NCBI GenBank assembly: GCA_949840885.1
Contig: CATKYJ010000006.1
Span: forward strand, 62,001 to 126,000
Source of the DNA: an uncultured Acetatifactor sp.
Lineage (GTDB): Bacteria > Bacillota > Clostridia > Lachnospirales > Lachnospiraceae
Direction: 5' to 3'
Length of the DNA stretch: 64,000 nucleotides
The notes under the pieces are model-generated. The model had not been told where the DNA came from. It made no database searches and saw only the letters and a program-made list of their open reading frames with translations. The position numbers and the translations under genes are program-made. Of the stretch, positions 18,666 to 27,869 are shown piece after piece (position 1 is the stretch's first letter; each line of letters starts with the position of its first letter).

Positions 18666-21600
18666 ATGAAGAAAGGAAAGAAAAAGAGAGTGTTGGCGGG
18701 AGTCTTATGTGTACTGTTGATTATTTCGGAGGTGTTGTGCGTAAGGAGCAGGACATTAATGGTTATAGCTGGGAGCGAATATGATGATTTTGAAAATTAC
18801 ACAAAGGTTGATGAAGATGGGACTGACACTGCTCAAGAAGATGAGTCAAGCGAGGCGAAACCAGAAAAATATGATGAGAATATTAGTCAGAAAGAACCGG
18901 GAGAAAGTAATTTTGAAGGCAGCGGGAGTACAAATAGTACAGTAAAAGAGGAACAATCGGAGGATAACAACAGAGAAAATCAAAAATTTATTCAGGAAAA
19001 CCATTTTAGTGGAACAGATGCGGAGAGTGAAGAAAACAGTGGGGAAGAAGCTTATGTGAAAGATGAGAATGATACTGCTCAAGAGGACGAGTCGAGCAAG
19101 GCAAAAACAGAAAAAGATAATGAGAATATTAGCCAGAAAGAATCGGAGGAGAATAATTTTGAAAGCAGTGGGAGTACAGACAGTACAGTAACGGAGGAAC
19201 AACCAGAGGACAACAATAGAGAAAAACAAAACTTTATTCAGGAAAACCATGTCAGTGGAACAGATGCGGAAAGTGAAGAAAACAGTGAAGATGAAGCATT
19301 GCCTGTAAATTCGGACAAAATAGAGGCAAATGCAGATTTCTCAAGTTATATTGCCAGAGGGGCTTCTAATGACATAGTGTGGGTAATTGATGAGAACGGA
19401 AAATTGACGGTTGCTGGAATGGGAGATCTTTTGGAAGGTGATTCAGCATGGAAAGATTATAAGGAATCCATTATATCAGCGGAAATTAAGGTAACTAATG
19501 TAACAGATGCGGCAAGGTGGTTTAGTGGTTGCTGTAATTTGGTAAGTTTGGACATGAGTAATTTCAATATAAGTAATGTAACGGATATGGAATTTATGTT
19601 TTCAGGGTGTAATAATTTGAAAAACTTGGACTTAAGCAATTTTGATACAAGTAATGTAACGGATATGGAATTTATGTTTTCAGGGTGTAATAATTTGAAA
19701 AGCTTGGACTTAAGCAATTTTGATACAAGTAATGTAACTAATATGAGAGGTATGTTTTGGGACTGTAGCAAGTTGGAGAGTTTGGATTTGAGTAGTTTTA
19801 ATACAAGAAATGTAACTGATATGAGCGATATGTTTCGTATTTGTAGCAAGTTAGAAAGTTTGGATTTGAGCAGCTTTAATACAGGAAATGTAACATATAT
19901 GTCAAATATGTTTTTTGACTGTAAAAGGTTGAAAAGTTTGGATCTAAGTAGCTTTAATACAGAAAATGTGACCAGCATGAGTGCGATGTTTCATAATTGT
20001 AGCGAGCTGGAAAGTTTGAATTTGAGTAGCTTTAATACAGGAAATGTGACTGGCATGAGATCGATGTTTAGCGATTGTGAAAACTTGGAAAATCTTGATG
20101 TAAGTAATTTTAATACAGAAAATGTAACTGATATGAGAGAGATGTTTTATAAATGTAAGAAGTTGACTAATTTAAATTTGGACAATTTCAATACAAGCAA
20201 AGTAACAAGCATGTTTTATATGTTTGCAGGATGTAATAATTTATGTAGTTTGGATGTAAGTAATTTTATAACGAAAAATGTAGTAAATATGCAGTATATG
20301 TTTTATGATTGCCATAGTTTAACGGATTTGGATTTAGGCAGCTTTGATACACAAAATGTAGCTGTAATGGATAGGATGTTTTATGGTTGCAGCAAATTAA
20401 CAAATTTAGATTTAAGTAACTTTGATGTCGGTAGGGTAACATATGCGTTTATATCTTTTGAACATTGTGACAGTTTAACCACAATATACACTCCCCGTAA
20501 TCTTACAGTAGCTGTTTCTTTGCCATCAGAACGATGGTATCGCTCTGACGGTACGATAGTAACGGAATTGCCACAAAATTTGAACTATAGTGTGGCATTA
20601 GGGAAGAATCATGTACCTGAGGAAAAGGAAGTTGAAATTGAAGGGATTACAATTAATAAAACAGAAATTGCTACTATGGTTATCAATCCCGGTGAAAATA
20701 AGAGTATACTTCAGATTATTGATGGAAAGACCGGAGAAGCTGTAGTTGGCGCAAGGGTTAATGTGAATAATACTCATTATACTACAAATGAGACAGGGAC
20801 TGTGTCTTTGAATTCGTCAGGAAAGACGGAAATCAGGATTGAGAAAGAGAGGTATCATTCGAGAGTAGCAACGAAGATATTGGAGAAAGGGAAAATTTCG
20901 GTAATCGTACTTTGCCCTGATACCGGAGAAATACAGATTTTATCAGCTGTTTTACAATCGAAAGTTGAAGAGGAGAAAGACGTTTTAAATGGAATGACAT
21001 ATATGATTCATCAGGATTTGGATAAGGTCATGAATGGATATGATACAAAATTCACATTGCGCGTGCAAGCTGCAGGGCAGTCAGTACGATATCTGTTGAT
21101 TCAGAATAATAAAGCCATTCAGGAAAGTACAAATGGAATATTCGAATTTACAGGAAAATGTGTCAATCATAAAGATGGGAGTATATCTTCTTACATAGAA
21201 GAATTGAAAGCGGGTTATGAAGTATATGTAAAAGTATATGACTGTGATGGAAAATCTTATAAACAGGAATTGGGAATCAGAGTTTCCGAAGGATCAGATT
21301 CTTTGTATACGTCTTTATCACAGTATATGAAAGAGGAAGAAGGAATAACAAAAGATTGGAAACTTGATTTAAAGGACAAATTAAAAGTGACGATTCCCGG
21401 AAATATACCGATTTTTGGAAATTCTGAATTTGAATTTGGCTTTAAATCGCGTGTGCCGATTGTAATTAATATGAACGATGATGGTAAAGTCAGAGTAGCA
21501 ATAAATTGGAAAGGTCTTTCTGATGATTCTGAAGCCTGGGAAGCCATGAAAGAAAGGTATAAGAGTCTGGCGGACAAAGCAGTAAAAGCGTGGAGTGAAG

Positions 21601-24600
21601 AAGAGGAGCCGCAACCTTTTGGAGCCGGATTGGTGTCTGTTGATGCCGATATTATGGGATATGGCGAAGGATACTGGGATGACATAGCAAATAATCTGCG
21701 CATAAATGTAGGTGTTATTGTTAAAGTGGATATAGATATGGACTATACACAATATTTTTATATTGTTGTCCCGGTTTATCTTACGTTCGGATGCGGTATG
21801 GCATGTACCGCGACAGGCGAACTTCAGCTTGCATATGGAAATGGTGATATTGGGCTTGATATGCTTCAAGGTGGTTCTTTAGAAATAGAACCGTCTTTAA
21901 ATGTAAAACTGAATGGCGGAGTAGGAGCAGAAGGCATTTTGTCAGTTGGTGCATATGGAAAATTGTCTGTTGACTGGCTACATCGTTTTAGTAATGATTA
22001 TGACAAAGTATCATTAAAAGGAGATGCAAAGATAGTAGCCAAAGCGTTCAAACATTGGAGTAAAACATTGGCAAAACTTGACGGCAGTTGGACTCTCTAT
22101 GACAGCAGCAGAAGAGAGGCAGCTTATGGTGGCCGATCAATTGATCCCGCTGTAAGCTGTTGGGATATGTCTGACGCAGAGTTAGTCCCCATGGATTATC
22201 TTATTCGAAGAGAGGAAGAAGCGGAAATAGTGCCGTATTCAATGGAGAGGGCAGAACTTTCAGACTCTACCTGTATTTTAAGACATTCGTTTGAAAGTGC
22301 ATCGCCATGCATAAAGCGGGTGGAGGATAAACTTTATTTATTTTATTTGGATGGTGTGGAAGGACGCAAAACTCAAAATCAGACAGCATTGTTCTACCGG
22401 ATTTCTTTAGATGATGGGAGAACCTGGTCAGAAGCTCAGCGTGCAGATGGTGGGACTAATGAGACGGCAGATTTTGATTTTGATGTTGCAGTAAAAGGAA
22501 AGGATATTTATGTTATATGGTCTGATGCAGGAAGCGTTTATGGGGACGAGCTTTTAGAAACAGACTCTTTAAAAGCAATTGCAAAAATAGGGAAAGAAAT
22601 GAATCTGATGATGTCTATTATTGACGGTGGGATAGGAGTTGTTAAGAGTACACGATCTCTTGCGACTGCTGAAGCGGATTTACAGCCTCAGATTGCCATT
22701 GGCTCTGACGGGACAGTTTATATGGCATGGATTACAAATGACGTATCCGCGGAAGAAGGAGTATTTTCCAACAAAAATCAGATAAACATTTGTTATGCTT
22801 CTTCTAAAGATAATTATGCAATAAAGCAACTGGAGTTAGCTGAAGGATTTTATCCGTTGACAATAGATATGGGGATGTTAGGCTCACAAATTAATGTTGT
22901 TACAGATTTAGATACGGATGGGGATCTGAACACACAAGGTGACAGAGAATTATATATTGCAAAAATTGATGAGGGAAAAGAATTATCTGTATTGACATCT
23001 AATAACGTGACGGATTCTGTTCCGCGATTTGGCAAAGTGGCAGGGGAAAATTGTCTGATCTGGTATCAGAACGGTAACATAGCCTGTATGGCCAACGGCC
23101 AGGACGTAAATTTGGTGTTTGATGAGGATAAATTGCCATCAATGGGACAGGAGTTCTTCCTTTTGGAGGGCAACGGTGGAGAAACGTCAATTGTTTGGAC
23201 TGTCACATCTTTGGATAAAAAGACAAATGTGGATGTGTACTGTACGGATTTTGATGGAAGCGAATGGTCGGAAGCGTTCAGATTAGGTGAATTGGAAAGC
23301 GAATATACAACACAACTTAGCGGTTATCGGGATGGCTCGGATTATCGTATGGTCTATGTGGGCAGCAGTTATGAGGAGAGGGATTGTTTGTATTCACATC
23401 TCTATATGTATACACCCGAAGAGCGGGTGGACATGGCAATTACCTGGTATGGCGAGGAAAATGGGACACCGGGAGAGACATATCCCATCCATCTGATTGT
23501 CACAAACAATGGAAATAAGGAAGTAAGTAGCCTGAATATTACTTCTTTGGAAGGGAATATTAGCGATACAATTGCAGGACTATCCATTGCTCCCGGAACC
23601 TCTCAGGAAGTTATCTGGAATGGAATAAGGTTACCAGATGAGATGAAGGAAATCTATGCTCGCAATCTGACAATTATGGCACAGGGAGAAATAAATGTTG
23701 AGGATAATGTCATTGATTTATCAATAGGAGAACCTGATTTATCTGTAGAATCCCATTCGGATTACAGTAGCGGAGAGCGATTTGCCAGTGTCACAGTGAA
23801 AAATAACGGTATTCTGTCTTCGGATGCAATCCTGACAGTTTATAAAGATAAAGCGCATACAGAAGAACTTTATTGTACTGATTTACCGGGAATGGCAGGA
23901 GGAGAAACGAGAATTATAGTATTTGATTTAACGGTAATGGATGATACGGCACAGACTTTTTATTTTGTGGTGTCTGATGGAAAAGGGACAGAACGGTATA
24001 TGACAGACAATGAAAGCCCGCTTTATACAGGAAAAGGTATTTTGCATGAAGAAGAGAGTAGACCAGTTGAGGCTTCATACATAACTGCTGAAAAGATGCG
24101 AACGTCATATGAATATGGAGATAATTTGAATGTGGATGACATAATAGTCACGCTATATTACAGTGACGGAACTTCTCAAAATATTGACGGATACATCACA
24201 AATGTGAGTGATATAGACATGTATACTGTCGGAATGAAATGTCTGACTGTGACTTATAACGGCATGGAGACGAAATTGGATTTGATGATAGAGCCTAGGA
24301 CGTTGGATGAGAGGACAGAAATCCTCTTGCCTTATGAGTCGTGTGATTATGACGGTACTGCAAAGGAACCTGTTCCAACGGTATTGATTGGTGGTGCGGA
24401 ATTGGTTGAGGGGTCTGACTATGTGGTGACATGGACTAATAATGTAGATGTAGGAAAGGGGATAATTTCCATAACAGGAAAAAATAATTATCAGGGAACT
24501 ATAGTAAGAAGCTTTGTTATCAGGAAAGCGGATTCATCAGGAGATAGTGGCGATGAAAAAGAGGACGGAGGAAATGAAGGAGCAGAAAATGGGGGAAGTG

Positions 24601-25124
24601 GGGATATCGGTAGTAATGGAAACGGAGCGGAAAGTGGAGGAAGTGGGAACATTGACAGTAATGGAAACGGAGAGGAAAGCGGAGGAAGTGGGAACATTGA
24701 CAGTAATGGAAGCGGAAAGGAAAACGATGAAAGAACTGCTAAAGACAACGTAGGACATTATGGTAGCGAGGGGATCCATGAAAGAGAAAATGCTATCAGA
24801 AATAATGCCGTATCCGATAACGTTAAAGTGAGTGGAAGCGGTGCAGATAATTCTGCCAGTGGTAGTACACATGGAAGTGATTGCGGTGTGAAAGATAAGG
24901 ACAAAGATAACGAAACTAGCAGTTTGGAGACGCAGGATGAACAGGCTGAGATCACGCAGGCGAATTCAGTGCTGAATGATATGGAGCAAAACAAAACAGT
25001 ACCAGAGGCAAGCGAATGGAATATAATTTCGATTGTTATGATTGGCACAGTTGCGATTACTGTGGCATTGGGAATTCTCTTTATAATACTGAAAAAGAAA
25101 AAAGAGGAAGAAGAGATGGGATAA
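18666..25124 (+). CDS. Giant cell-surface protein with BspA/DUF285 leucine-rich repeats
   Basis: 2152 residues. Signal sequence (1-27); an acidic region with two near-identical 82-residue copies (about 54-135 and 136-210); about 12-13 DUF285/BspA-like 24-residue repeats (near 270-620; LDLSNFDTSNVTDMEFMFSG) that form a solenoid; a carboxypeptidase-like turn domain (about 680-760); a long unassigned middle (about 770-1180); an Asp-box region (SLDDGRTW near 1248); CARDB-type, Ig-like group 3 and YDGTAKEP-type modules (about 1590-1955); a Gly/Ser/Asn-rich stretch with a 15-residue repeat; and a membrane helix (about 2120-2143) with a KKKKEEEE tail. There is no LPxTG motif, so the helix anchors it. 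Likely an adhesin or carbohydrate-binding surface protein. Codon use is AT-rich, unlike the neighbours, a sign of transfer. Confidence 0.88.
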   Translation: MKKGKKKRVLAGVLCVLLIISEVLCVRSRTLMVIAGSEYDDFENYTKVDEDGTDTAQEDESSEAKPEKYDENISQKEPGESNFEGSGSTNSTVKEEQSEDNNRENQKFIQENHFSGTDAESEENSGEEAYVKDENDTAQEDESSKAKTEKDNENISQKESEENNFESSGSTDSTVTEEQPEDNNREKQNFIQENHVSGTDAESEENSEDEALPVNSDKIEANADFSSYIARGASNDIVWVIDENGKLTVAGMGDLLEGDSAWKDYKESIISAEIKVTNVTDAARWFSGCCNLVSLDMSNFNISNVTDMEFMFSGCNNLKNLDLSNFDTSNVTDMEFMFSGCNNLKSLDLSNFDTSNVTNMRGMFWDCSKLESLDLSSFNTRNVTDMSDMFRICSKLESLDLSSFNTGNVTYMSNMFFDCKRLKSLDLSSFNTENVTSMSAMFHNCSELESLNLSSFNTGNVTGMRSMFSDCENLENLDVSNFNTENVTDMREMFYKCKKLTNLNLDNFNTSKVTSMFYMFAGCNNLCSLDVSNFITKNVVNMQYMFYDCHSLTDLDLGSFDTQNVAVMDRMFYGCSKLTNLDLSNFDVGRVTYAFISFEHCDSLTTIYTPRNLTVAVSLPSERWYRSDGTIVTELPQNLNYSVALGKNHVPEEKEVEIEGITINKTEIATMVINPGENKSILQIIDGKTGEAVVGARVNVNNTHYTTNETGTVSLNSSGKTEIRIEKERYHSRVATKILEKGKISVIVLCPDTGEIQILSAVLQSKVEEEKDVLNGMTYMIHQDLDKVMNGYDTKFTLRVQAAGQSVRYLLIQNNKAIQESTNGIFEFTGKCVNHKDGSISSYIEELKAGYEVYVKVYDCDGKSYKQELGIRVSEGSDSLYTSLSQYMKEEEGITKDWKLDLKDKLKVTIPGNIPIFGNSEFEFGFKSRVPIVINMNDDGKVRVAINWKGLSDDSEAWEAMKERYKSLADKAVKAWSEEEEPQPFGAGLVSVDADIMGYGEGYWDDIANNLRINVGVIVKVDIDMDYTQYFYIVVPVYLTFGCGMACTATGELQLAYGNGDIGLDMLQGGSLEIEPSLNVKLNGGVGAEGILSVGAYGKLSVDWLHRFSNDYDKVSLKGDAKIVAKAFKHWSKTLAKLDGSWTLYDSSRREAAYGGRSIDPAVSCWDMSDAELVPMDYLIRREEEAEIVPYSMERAELSDSTCILRHSFESASPCIKRVEDKLYLFYLDGVEGRKTQNQTALFYRISLDDGRTWSEAQRADGGTNETADFDFDVAVKGKDIYVIWSDAGSVYGDELLETDSLKAIAKIGKEMNLMMSIIDGGIGVVKSTRSLATAEADLQPQIAIGSDGTVYMAWITNDVSAEEGVFSNKNQINICYASSKDNYAIKQLELAEGFYPLTIDMGMLGSQINVVTDLDTDGDLNTQGDRELYIAKIDEGKELSVLTSNNVTDSVPRFGKVAGENCLIWYQNGNIACMANGQDVNLVFDEDKLPSMGQEFFLLEGNGGETSIVWTVTSLDKKTNVDVYCTDFDGSEWSEAFRLGELESEYTTQLSGYRDGSDYRMVYVGSSYEERDCLYSHLYMYTPEERVDMAITWYGEENGTPGETYPIHLIVTNNGNKEVSSLNITSLEGNISDTIAGLSIAPGTSQEVIWNGIRLPDEMKEIYARNLTIMAQGEINVEDNVIDLSIGEPDLSVESHSDYSSGERFASVTVKNNGILSSDAILTVYKDKAHTEELYCTDLPGMAGGETRIIVFDLTVMDDTAQTFYFVVSDGKGTERYMTDNESPLYTGKGILHEEESRPVEASYITAEKMRTSYEYGDNLNVDDIIVTLYYSDGTSQNIDGYITNVSDIDMYTVGMKCLTVTYNGMETKLDLMIEPRTLDERTEILLPYESCDYDGTAKEPVPTVLIGGAELVEGSDYVVTWTNNVDVGKGIISITGKNNYQGTIVRSFVIRKADSSGDSGDEKEDGGNEGAENGGSGDIGSNGNGAESGGSGNIDSNGNGEESGGSGNIDSNGSGKENDERTAKDNVGHYGSEGIHERENAIRNNAVSDNVKVSGSGADNSASGSTHGSDCGVKDKDKDNETSSLETQDEQAEITQANSVLNDMEQNKTVPEASEWNIISIVMIGTVAITVALGILFIILKKKKEEEEMG

Positions 25125-25235
25125 ACGGTATTATGTTGGAAATATTAGGTATTAGAAACGAAAGATTGTGTTCGATATATTTCATAATGGAAAATGATTG
25201 AAAGGACATAATTTGGCTATTAGGATAGGAGACAA

Positions 25236-25275
25236 AACAAGGGCATCCTCGGCGGAAGCAAGGACTGCCCTTGTT
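25236..25275 (+). terminator. Hairpin downstream of the giant gene
   Basis: AACAAGGGCA (25236-25245) pairs exactly with TGCCCTTGTT (25266-25275). The T-run is poor on the plus strand (TTGTTTTG on the minus). It may end the 18666 transcript. Bases 25125-25235 and 25276-25338 hold nothing else that I see. Confidence 0.5.
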
Positions 25276-25338
25276 GCCATATAGGAGTTGTTCTGTGACA
25301 GATTGGATGCCCAATCTTAAGTAACAAGAAACAAATGC

Positions 25339-25367
25339 TTTACAATGTGTATTGATTGTGCTACAAT
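25339..25367 (+). promoter_or_regulatory. Promoter of the toxin-antitoxin pair
   Basis: -35 TTTACA (25339-25344), 17-nt spacer, -10 TACAAT (25362-25367). ACAAT(N8)ATTGT in the spacer could be the antitoxin operator. Confidence 0.7.
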
Positions 25368-25391
25368 AAAAAAGGAAGGAGCGATAAGAAT

Positions 25392-25652
25392 ATGGCACAG
25401 ACAATGGTAAATTTTAGAATTGATGAAGATGTAAAACGCAAGATGGAATCAGCTTGTAAAGAAATGGGGCTGTCGCTTAGTACAGCGTTCAATATTTTTG
25501 CTGTCAAGGTGGGTAACGAAAGAAGAATACCATTTGAGATTACGGCAGATACATTTTATTCAGAATCCAATATAAGGGTACTGGAAGAACGTGCCGCAAA
25601 CATTGAATCGGGGAAGTCAATCCCTAAAGAGCATGAGCTGATTGAGGTATAG
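25392..25652 (+). CDS. RelB/DinJ-type antitoxin
   Basis: 86 residues. The N-terminal ribbon-helix-helix (MVNFRIDEDVKRKMESACKE, then GLSLSTAFNIFA) is typical of DinJ/RelB antitoxins, which bind their own promoter as dimers. The C-terminal half (SNIRVLEERAANIESGKSIP) would wrap and block the toxin. I chose the ATG at 25392, after GGAAGGAG. The stop lies 3 nt before the toxin start, so expression is coupled. Part of the AT-rich island. Confidence 0.9.
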   Translation: MAQTMVNFRIDEDVKRKMESACKEMGLSLSTAFNIFAVKVGNERRIPFEITADTFYSESNIRVLEERAANIESGKSIPKEHELIEV

Positions 25653-25655
25653 CTT

Positions 25656-25919
25656 ATGGGAATATTGTGGGAAGATGAAGCATGGCAGGAGTATGTTGAG
25701 TGGCAGGAGCAGGACAAGAAGACGTTAAGGAAGATAAACCGTCTTGTCAAGGATATACAGAGGAATCCTTTTGGGGGCATGGGGCACCCGGAGCCGCTGT
25801 CGGGAAATTTATCTGGATGGTGGAGCCGCCGTATTGATGAAAAGAACCGCATTGTATATAAATTTGCAGGAGAGAATACAACGATTCTTTCGTGCAAAGA
25901 CCATTATGGGGATAAGTGA
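25656..25919 (+). CDS. YoeB/Txe family mRNA interferase toxin
   Basis: 87 residues, close to E. coli YoeB in length. Residues known to be catalytic in YoeB are present at matching positions: Glu46 (HPEPL), Arg65 (KNRIVYK), His83 and Tyr84 (KDHYGDK). YoeB enters the ribosomal A site and cuts mRNA. WWSRRIDEKNRIVYK is the family core. The partner upstream is RelB/DinJ-like and not YefM-like, which is a swap of the textbook pairing. It closes the island. Confidence 0.92.
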   Translation: MGILWEDEAWQEYVEWQEQDKKTLRKINRLVKDIQRNPFGGMGHPEPLSGNLSGWWSRRIDEKNRIVYKFAGENTTILSCKDHYGDK

Positions 25920-26002
25920 TATTGAGTGGTGAGGTAATATTCAAATATAGATTCTAGGGCATTCTATAAAAATACATTCCTTAAAAATATTGTAAAAATC
26001 TA

Positions 26003-26031
26003 TTGTAACTTTTTGGTTTTTCCCGTAGAAT
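26003..26031 (+). promoter_or_regulatory. Promoter of the Na/Pi cotransporter gene
   Basis: -35 TTGTAA (26003-26008), 17-nt spacer, -10 TAGAAT (26026-26031). Confidence 0.65.
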
Positions 26032-26084
26032 AGTAAAGTATGCGGTTTTTGGCTACAAGAGAGAAACAATTCGGGAGAAATCAG

Positions 26085-27728
26085 ATGAGTGCAAATATCC
26101 TATTATCCATGGCAGGGGGCTTGGGGCTTTTTCTGTTCGGCATGCGCGTGATGAGCGATTCCATCGAAAAAGTGGCCGGAGCCAAACTTCGGCGTATCCT
26201 TGAAATTTTTACTACAAACCGTTTTTCGGGTATGGTGGTGGGCGTCATCTTCACCGCCATTATCCAGTCCTCCTCGGCCTGTACCGCCATGGTGGTCAGC
26301 TTTGTGAATGCAGGGCTGATGAATCTGTACCAGGCGGCGGGCGTCATCTTTGGTGCCAATATCGGCACCACAGTCACTTCCCAGCTGGTATCCTTTAACC
26401 TTTCGGCTTACGCCCCGGTATTTCTGCTGGCGGGCGTTTTGGTGGCCATGTTCTGCAAGCATGAGAAGCTGAAGAAATTAGCGGATATCATCATAGGCTT
26501 TGGTATCTTGTTTTTAGGGCTCAGCACTATGTCCAGTTCCATGGCAGGCATGAAAGAGGAGCCCCAGGTGGTGAACCTCATCGGGTCGCTGCGCAATCCT
26601 CTTATGGCCACTTTGATGGGGCTGGTTCTGACCACCATCATCCAGAGTTCTTCCGTCACGGTCAGCATCGTGCTGCTTTTGGCCAATCAGGATCTTTTGT
26701 CCCTGTCCATATCACTCTATATCATTCTGGGCTGCAATATCGGAGCCTGCACCACTGCGCTGCTGGCATCTTTGTCAGGCAAAAAGGACGCGAAGCGGGC
26801 GGCACTGATCCATTTCTGGTTCAATGTCATCGGCACTTTGTTTTTGTATGTGGTTCTGTTTGTGGCCCAGGAGCCGGTGATGAAGCTGATTTGGGCCATA
26901 TCCTCGGACAGGGGACGCTTTGTGGCAAATGCCCACACCATGATCAAGATTGTCCAGGTCATAGTCCTGTTCCCTTTCTCCAAGTGGATCGTGAAGCTCT
27001 CCTGCCTGTGCGTGCCCGGTGAGGACAGGAAAGTCAATTATCGTGAGAGCTACCAGCTGAAATACATAGGAGACAAAGTAGTCTTCAATCCTGCCACCGC
27101 TGTGGTGGAGGTCATCAAGGAGCTGGATCGCATGGCTTCCCTGGCCAGCGAGAACCTGACCAGGGCCATGAATGCCCTGGTTACGCTGGACGAAGACGAT
27201 ATCAATGAAGTCTATGAGGTAGAGAAGAACATCAACTTCTTAAACCATGCCATCACCGACTACCTGGTGAAGATCAACCAGACCACTCTGCCCATCGAGG
27301 ATTTGAAAAGCCTGGGCGCCATCTTCCATGTGGTCAACGACATCGAGAGGATAGGAGACCATGCGGAGAATGTAGCGGATGCGGCCAGACGGCGGAAGGA
27401 GACCGGAATCTCCATCAGCAGGGAGGCCCAGCAGGAGCTGGGAGAACTGCTGGACATGGTGATCAACCTGATCCGGTATTCCATGGATATGTTTGCCAGA
27501 AGCGATGAGAGCCATATGCAGGAGGTCATTACATTGGAGGACGGTGTGGACCGCAAGGAGAAAGAGATGCAGCAGGCCCATGTGCAGCGCCTTACCAGGG
27601 GGGAGTGTACGCCGGAAGCGGGCATGATGTTCTCGGACATCGCCTCCGGATTAGAGCGGGTGGCGGATCACGCCACGAATATCGCTTTTGCTGTCATTGC
27701 GGCGGAGCGGGATGTGGAGGATGCGTAA
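26085..27728 (+). CDS. Na/Pi cotransporter (NptA/YjbB type) with PhoU-like tail
   Basis: 547 residues. Residues 1-310 hold about eight membrane helices with the two inverted Na/Pi repeats, marked by the paired QSSSACTAMVVSFVNAG and QSSSVTVSIVLLLANQD motifs. Residues 340-547 form a PhoU-like helical bundle (FHVVNDIERIGDHAENVADA, then ASGLERVADHATNIAFAV). The family moves phosphate with sodium; the PhoU tail may sense or gate phosphate flux. I chose the ATG at 26085, 7 nt after GGGAG. GC content is back to the level of the core genes. Confidence 0.92.
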   Translation: MSANILLSMAGGLGLFLFGMRVMSDSIEKVAGAKLRRILEIFTTNRFSGMVVGVIFTAIIQSSSACTAMVVSFVNAGLMNLYQAAGVIFGANIGTTVTSQLVSFNLSAYAPVFLLAGVLVAMFCKHEKLKKLADIIIGFGILFLGLSTMSSSMAGMKEEPQVVNLIGSLRNPLMATLMGLVLTTIIQSSSVTVSIVLLLANQDLLSLSISLYIILGCNIGACTTALLASLSGKKDAKRAALIHFWFNVIGTLFLYVVLFVAQEPVMKLIWAISSDRGRFVANAHTMIKIVQVIVLFPFSKWIVKLSCLCVPGEDRKVNYRESYQLKYIGDKVVFNPATAVVEVIKELDRMASLASENLTRAMNALVTLDEDDINEVYEVEKNINFLNHAITDYLVKINQTTLPIEDLKSLGAIFHVVNDIERIGDHAENVADAARRRKETGISISREAQQELGELLDMVINLIRYSMDMFARSDESHMQEVITLEDGVDRKEKEMQQAHVQRLTRGECTPEAGMMFSDIASGLERVADHATNIAFAVIAAERDVEDA

Positions 27729-27745
27729 TAACTTTGTAAGAAATG

Positions 27746-27770
27746 TTAAGATAACTTAAAAATATCTTAA
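27746..27770 (+). promoter_or_regulatory. Inverted repeat upstream of the NlpC/P60 promoter
   Basis: TTAAGATA (27746-27753) and TATCTTAA (27763-27770) are exact complements, 9 nt apart, ending 7 nt before the -35. The position fits an activator or operator site. Confidence 0.45.
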
Positions 27771-27777
27771 AAAATGG

Positions 27778-27806
27778 TTGACAGATGGGGGCGCTGCCTG
27801 TATAAT
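27778..27806 (+). promoter_or_regulatory. Full-consensus promoter of the NlpC/P60 gene
   Basis: TTGACA (27778-27783), exactly 17 nt, TATAAT (27801-27806). TGTAAC-N5-CGTAAT (27816-27832), just past the start of transcription, differs by one base from the WalR box TGTWAH-N5-TGTWAH known in Firmicutes. Confidence 0.85.
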
Positions 27807-27869
27807 CTCCTTAGATGTAACAAATTCGTAATAATTTTGTCAAACATTTAAAAAATAGGAGAGATGTAC

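Noticed and set aside
18074..25980. Prophage or integrative element
   Set aside because: There is no integrase, transposase, relaxase or phage structural gene, and no att-like repeats were seen at the edges.
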